Assembly: GCA_019637075.1 (NCBI GenBank)
Contig: JAHBWI010000003.1
Span: 62,001 to 126,000, forward strand
Direction: 5' to 3'
DNA: 64,000 bases
From: Nitrospiraceae bacterium
GTDB lineage: Bacteria; Nitrospirota; Nitrospiria; Nitrospirales; Nitrospiraceae
Position 1 is the stretch's first letter. Every line of letters begins with the position of its first letter. A program made the translations under genes and the position numbers. Shown piece after piece: positions 44,888-54,387 of this stretch. The notes under the pieces are model-generated. The model saw only the letters and a list, made by a program, of their open reading frames with translations. It was not told the DNA's origin and did no database searches.

Positions 44888-45659
44888 GGAGAATCTCCTC
44901 GGGACTGAGTGAAGGAACGGCTGAACGTATGCGGGATAGTTCGGCAGCCGAAGGCAACCGGTCGGGGCCGAGTCGAGCAGTCCACTGAAGCGAGAAGTAG
45001 GCGGCGAATTCAGCCGCCACCCGATCGGCCACCACGTCGAATGAGGGGGCGGCTCCCAACAACTCGGCCATGCTGGTGGCCCGGCAATCGGCGATCCCGC
45101 AGGGGACAATCAAGGAAAAGGGCTCGAGGTCGACGGATATGTTGAGGGCAAACCCGTGGGTCGTAATACCCTGTGCGATTCGAACTCCGATCGAGGCGAT
45201 TTTGCGGGGCTCGCTGTCGCCGACCCAGACGCCTGGAAGCCCATCTCGTCGGTGAGCCGTGATGCCCCAGCCTGCGAGGCTTCGAATGAGAATCGCTTCG
45301 AGTCCCCGCACATACGCCTTAGGCCCGGCGCAGTGGTCGGTGAGTTTCAGGATCGGGTACCCGATGAGTTGTCCCGGTCCGTGATAGGTGATGGAGCCGC
45401 CGCGTTCGGTTCGGACCAGTGGAATTCCACCGTGCGATGGTGGAACGGCCGGCAGATCGGTATCTTTTGTGCTGCGTCCGGCCGTGAACACCGGAGGATG
45501 TTCCAGCAGAAGCAGAAGGTCAGGACACCGCCGCGCGGCGCGCTCGGTTCGATACCAGTTCTGTAGCGTCCAGGCGTCGAGGTACGGCATCGAACCCAGG
45601 AGGCACAGCATGCCGGGTTGCGTCGGTGGTGAGCCGTCATGCGTATGGGAGCTAGTCAT
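44880..45659 (-). CDS. lipB: Octanoyl-ACP:protein N-octanoyltransferase
   Basis: Transfers octanoate to lipoyl domains, the first step of lipoate assembly. The 259 residues contain LLLEHPPVFTAGRSTKDTDL, the catalytic block RGGSITYHGPGQLIGYPIL, VWVGDSEPRKIASIGVRIAQ with the active Lys, and FSLIVPCGIADCRATSM with the active Cys. Its last codons overlap the gdh start. Residues after about 215 extend beyond the usual family end. Confidence 0.94.
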   Translation of the reverse strand: MTSSHTHDGSPPTQPGMLCLLGSMPYLDAWTLQNWYRTERAARRCPDLLLLLEHPPVFTAGRSTKDTDLPAVPPSHGGIPLVRTERGGSITYHGPGQLIGYPILKLTDHCAGPKAYVRGLEAILIRSLAGWGITAHRRDGLPGVWVGDSEPRKIASIGVRIAQGITTHGFALNISVDLEPFSLIVPCGIADCRATSMAELLGAAPSFDVVADRVAAEFAAYFSLQWTARLGPDRLPSAAELSRIRSAVPSLSPEEILHA

Positions 45660-45662
45660 GGG

Positions 45663-46715
45663 TTACGGTCGCGGTGGCCCAGGTCGTGAGAAGGTTCTGG
45701 TGGCCGGTGTTGTTTTGCCCTGAATGGTGGTTTGCAACTGGATCTCATCCCCTGCGCGCGCCACTGCATGCCAGAAGTCTCCGACATTATAGATCGGGTG
45801 GTTGTCGACTCCGGTGATGACGTCGCCGGTCAGGAGGCCGGCCCGGCCCGCCGCCTTGTCGCCATCCACTTGCAAGGCCAGAATCCCGCGATCCTCTTCG
45901 AGATCGAAGCTGGCCATGATGCTGGGGGTGATGGTAATGGGAATGAACCCCAGGTCTGGTCGCAACACCGACCCGCGTACGATCATGGATTCGATATGGG
46001 GATAGATGGCTTCCATAGAGATAGCGTAACTGATGGCCTGAGCGGACGGGGCGATCGCGACATTGATCCCGACGACCTCTCCAAAACGATCCACCAGCGG
46101 ACCGCCGCTGTTGCCGGGATTGATCGCCGCGTCGGTTTGCAGGAGATTGTAGAGAGTTTCGCCGTCAGGTGTGAGGATGGAGCGGTCCAGTGCGCTGAGC
46201 ACCCCGACTGTGACGGTAGAGCCCCCCTTGAGCGCCAAGGGATTGCCGATGGCGATGACGGCTTCACCGATCTCGAAGGCGGTTCGCCGGCTCAACTGTG
46301 CCGGCACTAGGTCCGGTGCCACGATCTTGACCAAGGCTAAGTCCAGAAAGAAATCGCGAGCCACGACGCGTCCCGGCGTCATGCGCCCGGTCGCAAGGCC
46401 GACGACCACGCTTTTGACGCCTTGGACCAGATGGTTGTTGGTGAGGATGTAGCCGCCCTCATCGATGATCACCCCGGACCCGGACCCAGCCGGAGCGCCA
46501 TGTTGCGCCTGCCCCGGGGGAACTCCGCGCTGCAGGATGGTGACGACTGAGGGGCGGACCTTGGCGACCACCGCCGGAACTGAGAGTTCCTTGCTTGGCG
46601 GCCGATCCGGTTGGGGGGCTCCCTGTGCCGATAGTGTTCCGGCACAGGCTGAGAGCACGAGGAGGATGGCACCGATCCGTAGGTTTCTTCCCGCCGGGCG
46701 AGATCGCAATGGCAT
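45663..46715 (-). CDS. HtrA/DegP-like trypsin-fold serine protease with one PDZ domain
   Basis: Envelope quality-control protease. From ATG 46715 (GGAGGG eight nt upstream) it has 350 residues. The signal peptide (LRIGAILLVLSACAGTLSA) has a possible lipobox (LSAC). The catalytic triad is visible: His in YILTNNHLV, Asp in DFFLDLALVKI, Ser in INPGNSGGPLVDRFGEVVGI. One PDZ domain closes the protein (RAGLLTGDVITGVDNHPIYN). It ends 3 nt before lipB, so they are probably in one transcript. Confidence 0.92.
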   Translation of the reverse strand: MPLRSRPAGRNLRIGAILLVLSACAGTLSAQGAPQPDRPPSKELSVPAVVAKVRPSVVTILQRGVPPGQAQHGAPAGSGSGVIIDEGGYILTNNHLVQGVKSVVVGLATGRMTPGRVVARDFFLDLALVKIVAPDLVPAQLSRRTAFEIGEAVIAIGNPLALKGGSTVTVGVLSALDRSILTPDGETLYNLLQTDAAINPGNSGGPLVDRFGEVVGINVAIAPSAQAISYAISMEAIYPHIESMIVRGSVLRPDLGFIPITITPSIMASFDLEEDRGILALQVDGDKAAGRAGLLTGDVITGVDNHPIYNVGDFWHAVARAGDEIQLQTTIQGKTTPATRTFSRPGPPRP

Positions 46716-46827
46716 GCGTAAATCCCTCCGCCGCCATTCTCTCACAAGTGCAGGGAGAAAGCCGCCCAAAATAGCACGGGCGAGGTTAACCCTCGCCCGT
46801 GTCAACGCCGCTGGTAGATGCCACCGG

Positions 46828-48081
46828 TTACTTAATGGCGGCGAACATTTCTTTCACCAGCGGGGTTTTGAGCTTCTTGAGCGCTTTAGCCTCGATCTGC
46901 CGGATTCGCTCGCGCGTCACGGAGAGGTGTTGTCCGACCTGCTCCAGTGTCCGAGCTTGATCTTCACCGATCCCGAAGCGAAGCCGGATGACGGTCTGCT
47001 CGCGCGGAGTCAGCGTGCCCAAGATCCGATCGAGCTCGCGAGTCAACTCGGTTCGATTCACATGGGCATCCGGCGGGACAGCTTGCTGATCCGGCAGCAA
47101 TTCGCCCAACTCTGTTTCGCCGTCTCCAACACGATTCTCCAAGGCAACCGGTTCCTGAAAGGCCTGAATCGTTTCGTTCAAGCGCTCCGGCCGGATCCGC
47201 ATGGTTTGTGCGATCTCCTCCAGCCTGGGCGTACGGCCGAGCTGCTGCACTAATCGACGCGAAACCCGAAGAATGCGATTGGATGCCTCTGTCTGGTGCA
47301 CCGGGATTCGGATCGTCCGGGACTGGTCCGCCAGCGAGCGAGTAATACCCTGACGAATCCACCAGGTTGCGTATGTGCTGAACTTGAAGCCTTTCCGGTA
47401 TTGGTAGCGCTCTGCGGCCTTCATGAGACCGATGTTGCCTTCCTGTACCAGATCCAACAGTGTCAGCCCTCGACCGGTGTAGTGCTTGGCGACATCGACG
47501 ACCAGACGGAGGTTGCAACGTACCAACTCGTCCTTCGCGGTTTCGTGAATCACCCGATTGGTACGTACCTGTGCCAGACTGGCTTCAAGCTGCTTCTGAA
47601 CCGAGGCACCGATCCGGCCTTGCGGCTTGGTTTCTGCCGACAGGGCTTCGAGTGCCGCCAGGGCTTGGTCGAGTGCCGTGGCCGAAAGTCCGCTCAACCG
47701 CCGCACCATCGTGATGGTGCGAATCAATTCCGTCGTGCGGTCCGTCTTCTTCAGCCGGGTGCAGGCCTTGGCGGCCTCCTGGAGCGCCGACCGGATTTGC
47801 CTGGTGCCGACGTCGATCCGCTTGGCCAGCGACACTTCTTCCTCGCGAGCGAGCAAGGGGCGTTCGCCGAAGGAACGGAAGTACAGCGATTCCAGCAGGA
47901 ACGGAGTATTGGACGATCGTGACGGTTCCTCGGCTGGTTGCTCCTCCTGCTCCTCTTCGACTTCCTCATCCTGACCGATCGTTTCAATCAGGTCACTGGC
48001 TTCTTCGTCATCCGCATCCGGGTCGACTTCCGTTGAGATCCCGGTCGGTTTTTCATCGTCCGCTGTCATGGACTCTTTCAT
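46828..48081 (-). CDS. RNA polymerase sigma factor, sigma-70 group 1/2
   Basis: 417 residues. Region 1.1 is replaced by a strongly acidic tail (residues about 20-50, runs of Glu and Asp). Region 1.2 reads RPLLAREEEVSLAKRID but lacks the D-P-V-R-x-Y-L opening of housekeeping factors. An insert of about 100 residues precedes region 2 (GNIGLMKAAERYQYRKGFKF, STYATWWIRQGITRSLADQS). Regions 3 and 4 are complete (TLTPREQTVIRLRFGIGED, TRERIRQIEAKALKKLK). I read it as a group 2 (RpoS- or SigB-like) alternative factor; a housekeeping role is not excluded. Confidence 0.9.
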   Translation of the reverse strand: MKESMTADDEKPTGISTEVDPDADDEEASDLIETIGQDEEVEEEQEEQPAEEPSRSSNTPFLLESLYFRSFGERPLLAREEEVSLAKRIDVGTRQIRSALQEAAKACTRLKKTDRTTELIRTITMVRRLSGLSATALDQALAALEALSAETKPQGRIGASVQKQLEASLAQVRTNRVIHETAKDELVRCNLRLVVDVAKHYTGRGLTLLDLVQEGNIGLMKAAERYQYRKGFKFSTYATWWIRQGITRSLADQSRTIRIPVHQTEASNRILRVSRRLVQQLGRTPRLEEIAQTMRIRPERLNETIQAFQEPVALENRVGDGETELGELLPDQQAVPPDAHVNRTELTRELDRILGTLTPREQTVIRLRFGIGEDQARTLEQVGQHLSVTRERIRQIEAKALKKLKTPLVKEMFAAIK

Positions 48082-48304
48082 ATGTATCCCCTTTCCCCTT
48101 TGATGGGGCGGTTCGATGCCTAATCGGTGGCGGCGAGGCCGCTATCCTCTGCCTACCCTTATTTAGAGCTCCGGCATCTCCAAAAGGATTCGCCAGTGGA
48201 ATCCCCGGATGTGCGTGCCGCTACCCTGTACTACGAGGATAGAAGAGCCTTGGATTTCGCGTGGTTCCAGATATGGCCGATCTTGGCCATGTCAATGGGC
48301 GAGG

Positions 48305-48329
48305 CCCCTGGGCAATTGCCCAAGGGGGG
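48305..48329 (-). terminator. Terminator-like hairpin downstream of the slipin gene
   Basis: CCCCTGGGCAATTGCCCAAGGGG forms a long stem around GGGCAATTGCCC with one bulge, 22 nt beyond the slipin stop on the minus strand. The 270-nt gap to the sigma gene holds nothing else I can support apart from the sigma gene's leader. Confidence 0.5.
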
Positions 48330-48350
48330 CACGGGCCGAATGCGCGGTGA

Positions 48351-49130
48351 CTAGGTCTTTGGACCCTGAAGAGCCTTCAAGAAGGGGGCAATGGTATCGA
48401 TGGGAATGGGAAAGATCGTCGTCGAATTCTTTTCGGCGGCGATCTCGACCAAGGTCTGCAGGTACCGAAGTTGTAAGGCGGCCGGGTTCTGACTGATGAC
48501 GCCGGCGGCGTCGGCCAGCCGTTGCGAGGCCTCGAACTCGCCCTGCGCATGAATGATCTTCGCGCGGCGCTCGCGCTCGGCCTCCGCCTGACGGGCGATG
48601 GCCCGCTGCATTTCCTGCGGCAGGTCCACGTTCTTCACCTCTACTGCCGATACCTTCACGCCCCAGGGTTCTGTCTGCTGATCGATGATCCGCTGGAGTT
48701 CGGCATTGATTTCGTCCCGTTTCGACAGCAGGTCATCCAACTGCATTTGCCCCAGGACGCTTCGCAAGGTGGTCTGCGCCATCATGGAGGTGGCGTACAG
48801 ATAGTCTTCCACCTGGATCACGGCTCGCTGCGCATCGACCACGCGAAAATAGATGACCGCGTTGACCTTGACCGTGACGTTGTCGCGTGTGATGACGTCC
48901 TGCGGAGGGACGTCCATCGCGACTGTGCGAAGGCTGACTCGAATCAGTCGGTCGATGAAGGGGAGTATGATCACGAGGCCGGGACCGTTGCCGCCGACGA
49001 GACCCTGTGAAAGGCGGCCGAGACGAAAGATGACTGCGCGCTCATATTCCGGCAACACGTTGAATGTGAGTTTGCCGAGGATCAAAGCGAATACCAACAG
49101 AAGCAGCAGTCCGACAGGGCTCAAGAGCAT
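48351..49130 (-). CDS. Slipin (stomatin-like SPFH membrane protein)
   Basis: Membrane-microdomain scaffold of 259 residues: one N-terminal membrane anchor ([19 protein letters not shown]), the SPFH domain ([60 protein letters not shown]) and an alanine-rich coiled coil ([20 protein letters not shown]). It overlaps the end of the NfeD-type protease gene by 10 nt. The stomatin/NfeD pair is a conserved bacterial and archaeal unit in which the protease cleaves the slipin. Confidence 0.94.
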   Translation of the reverse strand: MLLSPVGLLLLLVFALILGKLTFNVLPEYERAVIFRLGRLSQGLVGGNGPGLVIILPFIDRLIRVSLRTVAMDVPPQDVITRDNVTVKVNAVIYFRVVDAQRAVIQVEDYLYATSMMAQTTLRSVLGQMQLDDLLSKRDEINAELQRIIDQQTEPWGVKVSAVEVKNVDLPQEMQRAIARQAEAERERRAKIIHAQGEFEASQRLADAAGVISQNPAALQLRYLQTLVEIAAEKNSTTIFPIPIDTIAPFLKALQGPKT

Positions 49131-50461
49131 GAGGCGCCATCCTTTCGTGCAACCGGTTGGACATGCAGGGTGAGTCCTTCCACGTGGGTCACGCGGGCAT
49201 GGTCGCCTGGTTGCAGCGCGCTGTCGCTGATGGCATCCCAGAGCTCGCCATGGATCGCCAGATGTCCATGGGGTGAGATCGCGGTTTTGGCAATGCCGAC
49301 CAGCCCAACCAATTCCTCTTGTCCCGTGGCGGGCATTCGACGCAAAGCCCTCAGCCCCATGCCGACCATGAGGAGTGACCCGACGGCGGCCAGACCGATC
49401 ACGGGGAAAATCACACTCCAGGAAAGTTGCAGGAACTGCGCGTCGGTTTTGATCAGCATCAGCGAGCCCAGCAGCATCGAGATCACGCCGCCCAAGGCGA
49501 GCAGGCCGTAGCTCGTGACCGTGGCCTCGAGGACGAAAAAGATCACGCCGAGCACCAAGAGGAGGAGACCCGCATAATCGATCGGCAGGGATTGAAACGA
49601 GTAGAAGGCGAGGATGAGACTGATCGCGCCAACGATCCCGGGCAGAATTGCCCCGGGGCTGTAGAGCTCGGCGATCAGCCCCACCGTCCCAAGTGTCATG
49701 AGAATGTAGGCGATGTTCGGGTCGCTCAAGGCTTTCAGGGCCTCTAACCTGAGCCCCATCGGGAACTCCCGCTGGGTGGCGCCGGCGGTATTCAGGGCGC
49801 GAGTCTCGTTACCCAGTTTTACGGAACGATGGTCGAGTTGTGCCAGCAAGGTGGGGACGTCTTCCGCGACTAGCTCGATGACCTTCAGCTTGAGTGCTTC
49901 CTTCTCCGTGGCGGACCGGCTTTTGAGGACCGCGTCCTCGGCCCAGCTCGCGTTGCGCCCATGTTGGTCCGCGGTCGATTTGATGTAGGCGACCGCGTCA
50001 TTCTCCAGTTTTTCCTTCATCGTTTTGTCCAGGTCGCCGCCTCCCAGGGCTACTGGATGGGCGGCGCCGATGTTCGTGCCCGGGGCCATGGCTGCGACAT
50101 GGCCCGCCAATGTAATGAATACACCGGCCGATGCGGCACGTCCTCCTGATGGCGCCACATAGACGACGACGGGGATGCTGGCGCTGGTGATGTCCTTGAT
50201 GATGACTCTCATCGAAGTGTCGAGTCCGCCTGGCGTGTCGAGCCGCAATATCAGTGCTTCGGCATGGGCCGCCTGGGCTGAGTCGATCGCTTCATGAATG
50301 TATTCGGCGGCGACCGGGTTGATGACACCCTCATAGGTAGCGACGTAGACCTCCCGGGCCTGGCCGAGCGCGGCGGGTGATTCGAGCGAGACGAAGGACG
50401 AGACAAGCAGGCTGTACGCGAGAAGGAGTGCGGGAGAGACTGTGTGAGTCGAACCACGCAT
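49121..50461 (-). CDS. NfeD-family membrane-bound serine protease
   Basis: 446 residues. Signal peptide, then a ClpP-class protease domain ([40 protein letters not shown] with the nucleophile Ser, [14 protein letters not shown]), four or five membrane helices ([37 protein letters not shown]), and a C-terminal OB-fold NfeD domain ([20 protein letters not shown]). This is the long form that processes stomatin-like partners. It overlaps the slipin gene, so they are translationally coupled. Confidence 0.94.
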   Translation of the reverse strand: MRGSTHTVSPALLLAYSLLVSSFVSLESPAALGQAREVYVATYEGVINPVAAEYIHEAIDSAQAAHAEALILRLDTPGGLDTSMRVIIKDITSASIPVVVYVAPSGGRAASAGVFITLAGHVAAMAPGTNIGAAHPVALGGGDLDKTMKEKLENDAVAYIKSTADQHGRNASWAEDAVLKSRSATEKEALKLKVIELVAEDVPTLLAQLDHRSVKLGNETRALNTAGATQREFPMGLRLEALKALSDPNIAYILMTLGTVGLIAELYSPGAILPGIVGAISLILAFYSFQSLPIDYAGLLLLVLGVIFFVLEATVTSYGLLALGGVISMLLGSLMLIKTDAQFLQLSWSVIFPVIGLAAVGSLLMVGMGLRALRRMPATGQEELVGLVGIAKTAISPHGHLAIHGELWDAISDSALQPGDHARVTHVEGLTLHVQPVARKDGASCS

Positions 50462-50629
50462 CAGGAGTCCTCAACGTGGCGATCGATGAGCAGCCGAGCC
50501 CGGCCCATGGCCGGTGAAGGCATCTCGGTCCGAACTTCTTGGATCATACGGCCCGCTCGGAAGGCAGTCAAGGAAGCCCAGCGCTCCTTCGGTTGAAAAC
50601 ACGGCATCAGTCTCCTAGAATGCCGAGCC

Positions 50630-51511
50630 ATGTCACAATTGCAAAATAGCGAACGCATTCACCTGGTCGACAAGAAGGGCCGGCAATATGCCCTGACATT
50701 GAAGGCCGGAGAGACCTATCAATACAGTGGGCAAACGATTGCCCACGACGAGCTGATTGGGAAGCCGGATGGCTCGGTGGTGACCCTCTCCCGGGGCAAA
50801 CGCTTTCTCGCACTGCGTCCGACATTCGGCGAATATGTGCTCAAGATGCCGAGGGGGGCCCAGGTGCTCTATCCTAAGGACCTCGCGCTGATTCCCATGT
50901 GGGCCGACGTGTATCCGGGTGCGCGGGTATTCGAGGCTGGTACCGGGTCTGGCGCGCTCACAATGGCGCTGCTGCGGGCCGTGGGACCGACCGGACTCGT
51001 GGTCACCTATGAGGCTCGCGAGGATTTTTCGCGCACGGCGATGGCCAACATCGAGCGGTATCTCGGTCCGGTGTCGACCCTGAGGCCTTGCCGGAAGAAC
51101 GCCTATGAGGGCATCGAGCTGCTGGAGGACGGCAAGCCGTTCGATCGACTAGTGCTGGACCTTCCCGAACCGTGGCAAGTCGTGCCGCATGCCGCGAACG
51201 TGTTGCGGTCCGGTGGGATCTACCTGAGTTTCGTGCCGACGGTCCCGCAGGTCATGCAGACGGTGGAGGCGCTGGAGCGCGCGGCGGTGTTCGGCATGAT
51301 TCATACATTTGAAACCCTGCTCCGGACGTGGGCCGTTCAAGGCCGCAGCGTCCGTCCCGACCATCGCATGGTGGCGCATTCGGGGTTCATTACGGTGGCG
51401 CGAAAGGTGGAGGCCGGCTGGTGGGCCGGGGCATCGACTGCCGCGCCTGTCGATGAGGCGAGCGAGCAGGGGATCGGCGAACAGGACGGTATGGAGGACG
51501 GGCGTTCATGA
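50630..51511 (+). CDS. trmI: tRNA (adenine-58-N1)-methyltransferase
   Basis: SAM-dependent m1A58 methyltransferase of 293 residues, acting as a tetramer on the T loop of tRNAs. It has the N-terminal beta domain (VDKKGRQYALTLKAGETYQY) and the Rossmann core: YPKDLALIPMWADVYPGARV, FEAGTGSGALTMALLRAVGP, YEAREDFSRTAMANIERYLG, FDRLVLDLPEPWQVV. About 30 extra residues at the C-terminus are Ala/Gly/Glu-rich. The stop overlaps the start of the SDR gene (ATGA). Confidence 0.93.
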   Translation: MSQLQNSERIHLVDKKGRQYALTLKAGETYQYSGQTIAHDELIGKPDGSVVTLSRGKRFLALRPTFGEYVLKMPRGAQVLYPKDLALIPMWADVYPGARVFEAGTGSGALTMALLRAVGPTGLVVTYEAREDFSRTAMANIERYLGPVSTLRPCRKNAYEGIELLEDGKPFDRLVLDLPEPWQVVPHAANVLRSGGIYLSFVPTVPQVMQTVEALERAAVFGMIHTFETLLRTWAVQGRSVRPDHRMVAHSGFITVARKVEAGWWAGASTAAPVDEASEQGIGEQDGMEDGRS

Positions 51512-52269
51512 ATCGGCTGCAAGGGAAGGTCGCGATCGTCACAGGTGGAAATGCCGGCATCGGCGAGGCCATTGCCAAGCTGTTTGCGGAAGAAGGCGCA
51601 TCAGTGGTCGTGACGGGGCGGCGGAAGGAAGAGCTCGATCGGGTCGTGAAGGGGATCGGCGTGAACGGAGGACGGGCTTTGGCGGTGGCCGGATCGGTCA
51701 CGGACGAGGCGCACGTACGAGACGTGGTCGCGCAGACGGTGCGCACGTTTGGAAAACTGCACATTCTCGTGAACAATGCCGGCGTCGGCGATTTCGGAAA
51801 GCGAGTACACGAGACCGATGATGCGACCTGGGCGCAGGTGCTCGACATCAATCTGACCGGTGTATTTCGCATCAGCCGTGCCGCCATTCCGGAGATCCTG
51901 CGCAGCGGTGGCGGGTCGATCATCAATATTTCTTCTGTGGCCAGCTTGGTGGGGATTTCAGGTCTGCCAGCCTACGCAGCGTCCAAGGGAGGGCTCGATG
52001 CCCTGACCAGGGCGATGGCCGTCGACTACGCTCGCGACCACATCCGATGCAACGTGATCAACCCTGGCCTTGTGGATACGCCGATGGCGGCCCCCCTCAT
52101 GAGTAATCCGGCCGACCTCGAGCCCATTCTGGCCCACTATGCGATCAAGCGTCCGGGAAAGCCGGAGGAAGTGGCCAAGATGGCGCTCTACTTGGCATCA
52201 GACGAGTCGATGTGGGTGACGGGAGCGACATTCCCGATCGACGGCGGCATGACGATCGCCAAGGGATGA
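51508..52269 (+). CDS. Short-chain dehydrogenase/reductase, FabG-like
   Basis: NAD(P)-dependent oxidoreductase of 253 residues. Cofactor loop TGGNAGIGEAIAKLFAEEGA, NNAG, catalytic Ser in NISSVASLVG, Tyr-x3-Lys in YAASKGGLDALTRAMA, and the C-terminal VTGATFPIDGGMTIAKG. The arginine in VVVTGRRKEEL suggests NADP preference. Substrate cannot be assigned: FabG-type 3-oxoacyl-ACP reductases, glucose and sugar dehydrogenases share this pattern. Coupled to trmI and 40 nt ahead of aroE. Confidence 0.92.
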   Translation: MNRLQGKVAIVTGGNAGIGEAIAKLFAEEGASVVVTGRRKEELDRVVKGIGVNGGRALAVAGSVTDEAHVRDVVAQTVRTFGKLHILVNNAGVGDFGKRVHETDDATWAQVLDINLTGVFRISRAAIPEILRSGGGSIINISSVASLVGISGLPAYAASKGGLDALTRAMAVDYARDHIRCNVINPGLVDTPMAAPLMSNPADLEPILAHYAIKRPGKPEEVAKMALYLASDESMWVTGATFPIDGGMTIAKG

Positions 52270-52309
52270 GGGCCGGAGTCGCCTTGCCGGAAGAGACGTA
52301 GGACGAGCG

Positions 52310-53164
52310 ATGGAAATCAACAACCAGACACAGTGGTTCGGAGTCATCGGCAATCCGGTCGAACATTCGTTGTCGCCGGCTATTCACAATGCCGCCTTTC
52401 AAAAGACCGGCGTCAACGGGGTGTACCTGGCTCTTCGCGTCGAGTCGATCGGGGATGCCATCAAGGGGCTGCGCACGTTGGGGAACGCCCGCGGATTCAG
52501 CGTGACGATTCCCCACAAAGTGGCCGCCATCCCGTTTCTCGATGAGGTTGAGCCGACGGCGAAGTCGATCGGGGCCATCAATACGATTGTGGTCGAGCAG
52601 GGCAAGCTCAAGGGCTACAACACCGATGCTTCTGGCGCGTTGCGGGCCCTGAGAGAAGGCGGCGCGTTGCTCGACGGGCAGCGCGTGCTGATTCTGGGGT
52701 CGGGCGGCGCAGCTCGAGCGATCGCTTTCGCGCTCGCGACCGGTTCCAATATCCCTGGTTTGACGATCCTTGGAATCGAGGAAGCGGAGCGGCAAAAGCT
52801 CGTGAAGGATCTGCGGGCCAAGTGCTCCATTCCAGTCGAAGACGGACCGCTCAGTTTGGATATGTTGCGTTATTGGATCCCCCACGTGCGGACCCTGGTC
52901 CATTGCACTCCGGTCGGAATGTCGCCGAAGGTCGATGACAGTTGTGTGCCGACCAACCTCTTGCGGCCGGAGTTGACCGTGATGGACATCGTTTACAACC
53001 CGAGGGAGACGAAGTTGCTGCAGGATGCGAAGGCGGCGGGATGCCGGACGATTTCAGGGCTGGAGATGTTCCTCAACCAAGCCGTGATGCAGTTCGAGCT
53101 CTGGACCGGCAGCCAGGCGCCGGTGGATGTCATGCGGCAGGTGTTGGAGTCGCGCTTCCAATAA
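52310..53164 (+). CDS. aroE: Shikimate dehydrogenase
   Basis: Reduces 3-dehydroshikimate to shikimate with NADPH. The 284 residues contain FGVIGNPVEHSLSPAIHNAA with the substrate serines, GFSVTIPHKVAAIPFLDEV with the catalytic Lys, GYNTDASGALRALREGG with the catalytic Asp, the cofactor loop LILGSGGAARAIAFALATG and VMDIVYNPRETKLLQDAKA. It is followed after 22 nt by aroK, so two shikimate steps sit together, 23 kb from the main aro block. Confidence 0.96.
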   Translation: MEINNQTQWFGVIGNPVEHSLSPAIHNAAFQKTGVNGVYLALRVESIGDAIKGLRTLGNARGFSVTIPHKVAAIPFLDEVEPTAKSIGAINTIVVEQGKLKGYNTDASGALRALREGGALLDGQRVLILGSGGAARAIAFALATGSNIPGLTILGIEEAERQKLVKDLRAKCSIPVEDGPLSLDMLRYWIPHVRTLVHCTPVGMSPKVDDSCVPTNLLRPELTVMDIVYNPRETKLLQDAKAAGCRTISGLEMFLNQAVMQFELWTGSQAPVDVMRQVLESRFQ

Positions 53165-53186
53165 TGGATAGGGGGGAACTGACAGG

Positions 53187-53717
53187 GTGCCGGCGCCGAT
53201 GAATCTCGTGTTGATCGGGTATCGGGGAACGGGTAAGAGCAGCGTGGGACGCATACTCGCACGTCGACTCGGCCGGGAACTGGTTTCAACGGATGCGGAA
53301 GTCGTGAAGCAAGCGCGACAATCGATTCCCGACATCGTGAAGCAATTCGGCTGGGACCATTTTCGTGATCTGGAGTCGGCGGTCTGCCGCGATCTTGCCG
53401 GCCGGGACCATCTGATCATTGACACCGGCGGGGGAGCCATCCTCAGGCCGGAGAACGTCAGCGTACTGCGGCAGAACGGCGCGCTCTTTTGGCTGACCGC
53501 CGAGGTGGAGACCATCACCAAGCGGATTGGCGGCGATACTCAACGACCATCCCTCACTGGTACCAAGTCCTTCACGGACGAAATCCGTGAAGTTCTACGC
53601 GAACGCACGCCGAAGTATCAGGCGGCGGCGGACCATGTCGTCTCGACCGAAGGTCTGTCGACGTCGGACGTGGCCGAACGCATCCTCCAACAGTTCGGAA
53701 CGCAAGCGCCCCGTTGA
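53187..53717 (+). CDS. aroK: Shikimate kinase
   Basis: Phosphorylates shikimate at the 3-position. The 176 residues have the P-loop LIGYRGTGKSSVGRILARRL, the shikimate-binding Asp in STDAEV (usually D-S-D), the GGGA of IIDTGGGAILRPENV and the lid R-P-S-L (QRPSLTG). The start is GTG 53187 or ATG 53199; the second directly precedes the conserved strand. Confidence 0.95.
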   Translation: MPAPMNLVLIGYRGTGKSSVGRILARRLGRELVSTDAEVVKQARQSIPDIVKQFGWDHFRDLESAVCRDLAGRDHLIIDTGGGAILRPENVSVLRQNGALFWLTAEVETITKRIGGDTQRPSLTGTKSFTDEIREVLRERTPKYQAAADHVVSTEGLSTSDVAERILQQFGTQAPR

Positions 53718-53934
53718 TCTGTCCTCCAGCCCGTGCTACGCTCCACCTCTCATTGTGTGCCGGCGGGAACGCGCATGGAGAGAAGCATCGGTTTCGACGG
53801 TGCGGTCGTCTGCTGCGAAGGTGGGCCGGTTGCTGCTCCTGTGAATACCGGCTCATGATGATTCCGTGCTGATCTGACCCCTCTTCCCTTGTGGCGCCTC
53901 CGGTCTTTTCCAACCGTTCTGATGGAGGTGCGTC

Positions 53935-54258
53935 ATGGGGAGCAAGCTCTACGTCGGTAGCCTGCCGTATTCGACCACGGACGATCAACTCGCCGACCTC
54001 TTCAAACAGCACGGCGCGGTGCAATCCGCCAAGGTCATCACCGATAAATTTACCGGGCAGTCGCGCGGGTTCGGATTTGTCGAGATGGCGACGGGGGAAG
54101 ATGCACAACGAGCGATTACGGCGCTGAATGGTACTCCTTTTGGCGGGCGGAACCTGGTCGTCAACGAGGCTCGACCACAGGAAAAGCGTGGTTTTGGTGG
54201 CGATCGCGGGATGGGTGGGCCCGGTGCCGGCGGCGGCGGGCGCACAGACCGTTGGTAA
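53935..54258 (+). CDS. RRM-type RNA-binding protein
   Basis: 107 residues consisting of one RNA-recognition motif and a Gly/Arg-rich tail. RNP2 is LYVGSL (residues 5-10) and RNP1 RGFGFVEM (about 44-51), both with the aromatic residues that stack on RNA bases. The tail (GFGGDRGMGGPGAGGGG) resembles cold-inducible Rbp proteins of cyanobacteria. GGAGGTG lies 6 nt before ATG. A 217-nt untranslated stretch precedes it, which could hold regulatory RNA structure as in other cold-responsive rbp genes. Confidence 0.94.
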   Translation: MGSKLYVGSLPYSTTDDQLADLFKQHGAVQSAKVITDKFTGQSRGFGFVEMATGEDAQRAITALNGTPFGGRNLVVNEARPQEKRGFGGDRGMGGPGAGGGGRTDRW

Positions 54259-54271
54259 CGGACGACCTTCC

Positions 54272-54301
54272 TTGACAACCTGGGCCCGACGTGGTTCTTA
54301 T
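54272..54301 (+). promoter_or_regulatory. Likely promoter of tRNA-Arg
   Basis: Perfect -35 TTGACA (54272-54277) followed after 17-18 nt by TTCTTA or TCTTAT (54295-54301), 10 nt before the tRNA 5' end. Confidence 0.5.
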
Positions 54302-54310
54302 AGCCCGTCT

Positions 54311-54387
54311 GCGCCCGTAGCTCAATTGGATAGAGCATCGGACTTCGGATCCGAGGGTTGGGGGTTCAAGTCCCTCCGGGCGCACCA
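54311..54387 (+). tRNA. tRNA-Arg (TCG)
   Basis: 77-nt cloverleaf with encoded CCA. Acceptor GCGCCCG pairs with CGGGCGC, the D arm is TAGCTCAATTGGATAGAGC, and the anticodon arm reads TCGGA-CTTCGGA-TCCGA, giving anticodon TCG. The T loop is GTTCAAG. Confidence 0.95.
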
